From: Chloroflexota bacterium
GTDB lineage: Bacteria; Chloroflexota; Anaerolineae; DTLA01
Assembly: GCA_014360805.1 (NCBI GenBank)
Contig: JACIWU010000032.1
Span: forward strand, 1 to 34,372
Direction of reading: 5' to 3'
Length of the DNA: 34,372 bases
Position numbers and translations under genes: made by a program. Below are positions 33,193 through 34,372 of this stretch, piece by piece. The notes below the pieces were generated by a model that was not told where the DNA came from, did not search any database, and was given only the letters and a program-made list of their open reading frames with translations. Positions within the stretch are counted from its first letter, which is position 1. The number at the start of each line of letters is the position of its first letter.

Positions 33193-34194
33193 TCACTTGG
33201 GCGCGCCGGTGGACTCGCGCACCACCAGGGTCGGCTCAATCGTAACGTCCTGCACGTCGTCGGCGCCGTTCAGCAGGCGCAAGAGCATCTCCATCGCCAT
33301 GCAGCCCATGTCGTACTTGCGCTGGCGGATCGTCGTGAGCGGAGGGTCCAGGTACTCCACGATGGGGATGTCGTCATAGCCCACGACGGAGATATCGTCG
33401 GGAACGCGTATGCCCATGCGCTTGAGCGCGCGGATGGTCCCGATGGCGGTCATGTCGTTGTAGCAGAAGATGGCGGTGGGGTGCGCTCCTTGGGACATCA
33501 GCCGGGCCGTTGCCTCCATGGCTGCTGCGGGTCTCCCATCGCCGTCGGCCAGCAGCGCCGGGTCAAGGGCAATACCGCGAGACTCCAGGGCCATGCGGTA
33601 CCCGTTCATTCGCGCCTGGCTTGAGTTGACGTTGTTGGGCGACGCGATGTAGGCGATGCGGGTGTGGCCCAGCGACAGGAGGTGCTCGGTGGCGATCTGC
33701 CCGCCGCGCAGGTCGTCTGTCCCGATGGAGTACACGTACTGGCCGGTCTGCTGATTGTTGATGAGGACGATGGGCACGCCGAAGTCCTCCAGGAGCGGCA
33801 GGTACAGGTCGCCGATGCGCGAGGCGGTTACGATGATGCCGTCCACGCGCTTCTCGCGCAGCGCCTTCACTGCGGCGAGTTCGCGGCGCGGTTCGGCGTT
33901 GGAGTTGCACAGGATGATGGTGTAGCCGTGGTTCTGGCCCGTTTCCTCCAGACCGCGCACGATTTCGGAGACGAATGGGTCGGCGATGGTGGTAACGACG
34001 ACGCCGACGGTCTGCGTTCGGCGGGTTACCAGGCTCCTGGCGAGGGCGTGAGGGCTGTAGCCCATCTCCTTGGCCAGTTGTTTGATGCGCTCGCGCGTTT
34101 CTTCCTTGACGAGGGGGCTATCGGCCAGTGCTCTGGAGACGGTGGAATGAGATACGCCGGCGGCTCTGGCAATGTCCTTTATGGAGACACCCAT
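33193..34194 (-). CDS. LacI-family transcriptional regulator, probable repressor of both operons
   Basis: A 333-residue regulator. It has an N-terminal LacI helix-turn-helix (IKDIARAAGVSHSTVSRALA, about 5-24), a hinge helix (ALARSL near 50) that inserts into the central CG of operators, and a periplasmic-binding-protein-like effector domain (about 60-333). I chose ATG 34194, with GGAGG six bases upstream, because the longer frame from 34230 would translate through the operator. It is the first gene of the minus operon and has the shared operator over its own start site, so autoregulation is likely. Its effector could be inositol, an inosose or a keto-acid. T. maritima uses a different regulator class here, as I recall. 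Confidence 0.9.
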   Translation of the reverse strand: MGVSIKDIARAAGVSHSTVSRALADSPLVKEETRERIKQLAKEMGYSPHALARSLVTRRTQTVGVVVTTIADPFVSEIVRGLEETGQNHGYTIILCNSNAEPRRELAAVKALREKRVDGIIVTASRIGDLYLPLLEDFGVPIVLINNQQTGQYVYSIGTDDLRGGQIATEHLLSLGHTRIAYIASPNNVNSSQARMNGYRMALESRGIALDPALLADGDGRPAAAMEATARLMSQGAHPTAIFCYNDMTAIGTIRALKRMGIRVPDDISVVGYDDIPIVEYLDPPLTTIRQRKYDMGCMAMEMLLRLLNGADDVQDVTIEPTLVVRESTGAPK

Positions 34195-34226
34195 CGCAAC
34201 CCTCCGAACTCGCGCGTGGCAGGGGC

Positions 34227-34240
34227 GCACACGTTTGCAA
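34227..34240. promoter_or_regulatory. putative LacI-family operator over the regulator's transcription start
   Basis: GCACACGTTTGCAA on the plus strand contains, on the minus strand, the same 12-bp core GCAAACGTGTGC as the site at 18246-18257. It begins 6 bp after the minus-strand -10, the same spacing as in the plus operon. Confidence 0.82.
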
Positions 34241-34244
34241 TAGT

Positions 34245-34273
34245 ATTATAGCATCTGCGGGCACGATTGTCAA
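34245..34273 (-). promoter_or_regulatory. perfect-consensus promoter of the minus operon
   Basis: On the minus strand TTGACA (34273-34268), a 17-bp spacer and TATAAT (34250-34245): both hexamers are perfect. It should drive the regulator and probably the whole run of genes down to 25073. Confidence 0.92.
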
Positions 34274-34321
34274 ACTGCGCCACTTCTCCCTTCACGCTCT
34301 GGGACGGCGCGTGGCCCGCCG

Positions 34322-34340
34322 GACGCTGAAGCATCGGGCT
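34322..34340. repeat. inverted copy of the 19-bp repeat at 24986-25004
   Basis: GACGCTGAAGCATCGGGCT is the exact reverse complement of 24986-25004. Like that copy, it is followed within a few bases by a GCGAAGCCC hairpin element, here on the same strand reading to the window end. It is REP-like and lies upstream of the regulator promoter. Confidence 0.7.
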
Positions 34341-34372
34341 GAGGGGGCGAAGCCCTGCGGGCTGGGGGTAGC

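Noticed and set aside
34195-34230. Longer start for the LacI-type regulator
   Set aside because: The extra 12 residues (MRPCHARVRRVA) would be translated through the operator and from near the transcription start. ATG 34194 has a proper ribosome site and gives the standard N-terminus.

Overview
The window is high-GC bacterial DNA, most likely from a member of the Chloroflexota (Anaerolineae-like), though I infer this and cannot prove it. The pointers are the secreted proteins with long Thr/Pro tethers, a solute-binding lipoprotein with a Val/Pro/Thr/Glu tether after its lipobox, pre-peptidase plus TolB-type propeller surface proteins, and palindromic intergenic repeats. No rRNA, tRNA, CRISPR or insertion sequence was recognised.

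Layout. (1) 1-2735, minus strand: the start of an unknown protein, prfB (RF2, with an intact programmed +1 frameshift), ftsY, and a degenerate receiver-domain protein. (2) 3035-11235, plus strand: two large secreted proteins. The first carries a putative thioester (Cys-Gln) domain, eight 83-residue Ig-like repeats, a CnaB/SdrD-like domain, a PPC domain and a seven-repeat TolB-type propeller. The second has a Thr/Pro tether and a paralogous PPC-propeller half. (3) 11321-15291, minus strand: a gingipain-like C25 peptidase and a WbaP/WcaJ-type polyprenyl glycosylphosphotransferase. (4) 15292-18192: palindromic repeats, a two-gene operon of unknown function behind a strong promoter, and a small membrane protein. 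(5) 18211-34273: two convergent operons that look like one sugar-acid/cyclitol regulon.

The main result is region 5. The plus operon encodes, in order, an IolM-like dehydrogenase, an MBL-fold hydrolase, a second zinc dehydrogenase, an IolN-like creatininase-family hydrolase, an IolO-like epimerase and a UxaE-like tagaturonate epimerase. The minus operon encodes a LacI-family regulator, a TIM-barrel epimerase, an IolI-like inosose isomerase, an IolG-like oxidoreductase, a complete ABC importer, a PfkB kinase resembling the Thermotoga TM0415 protein, and a small conserved-looking protein. Together they outline the Thermotoga-type myo-inositol route: inositol to inosose, to diketo-inositol, to 5-keto-L-gluconate, to tagaturonate, to fructuronate. 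It is combined here with an isomerase usually seen in the Bacillus route, a different importer class and a different regulator class.

Both operons begin with a near-consensus sigma70-type promoter (TTGACA, 17 bp, TATACT or TATAAT). Exactly 6 bp downstream of each lies the same 12-bp near-palindrome, GCAAACGTGTGC. It sits over the expected transcription start and is typical of a LacI-family operator. This links the two operons and the regulator from the sequence alone. The enzymes after fructuronate (mannonate and KDG steps) are not in the window.
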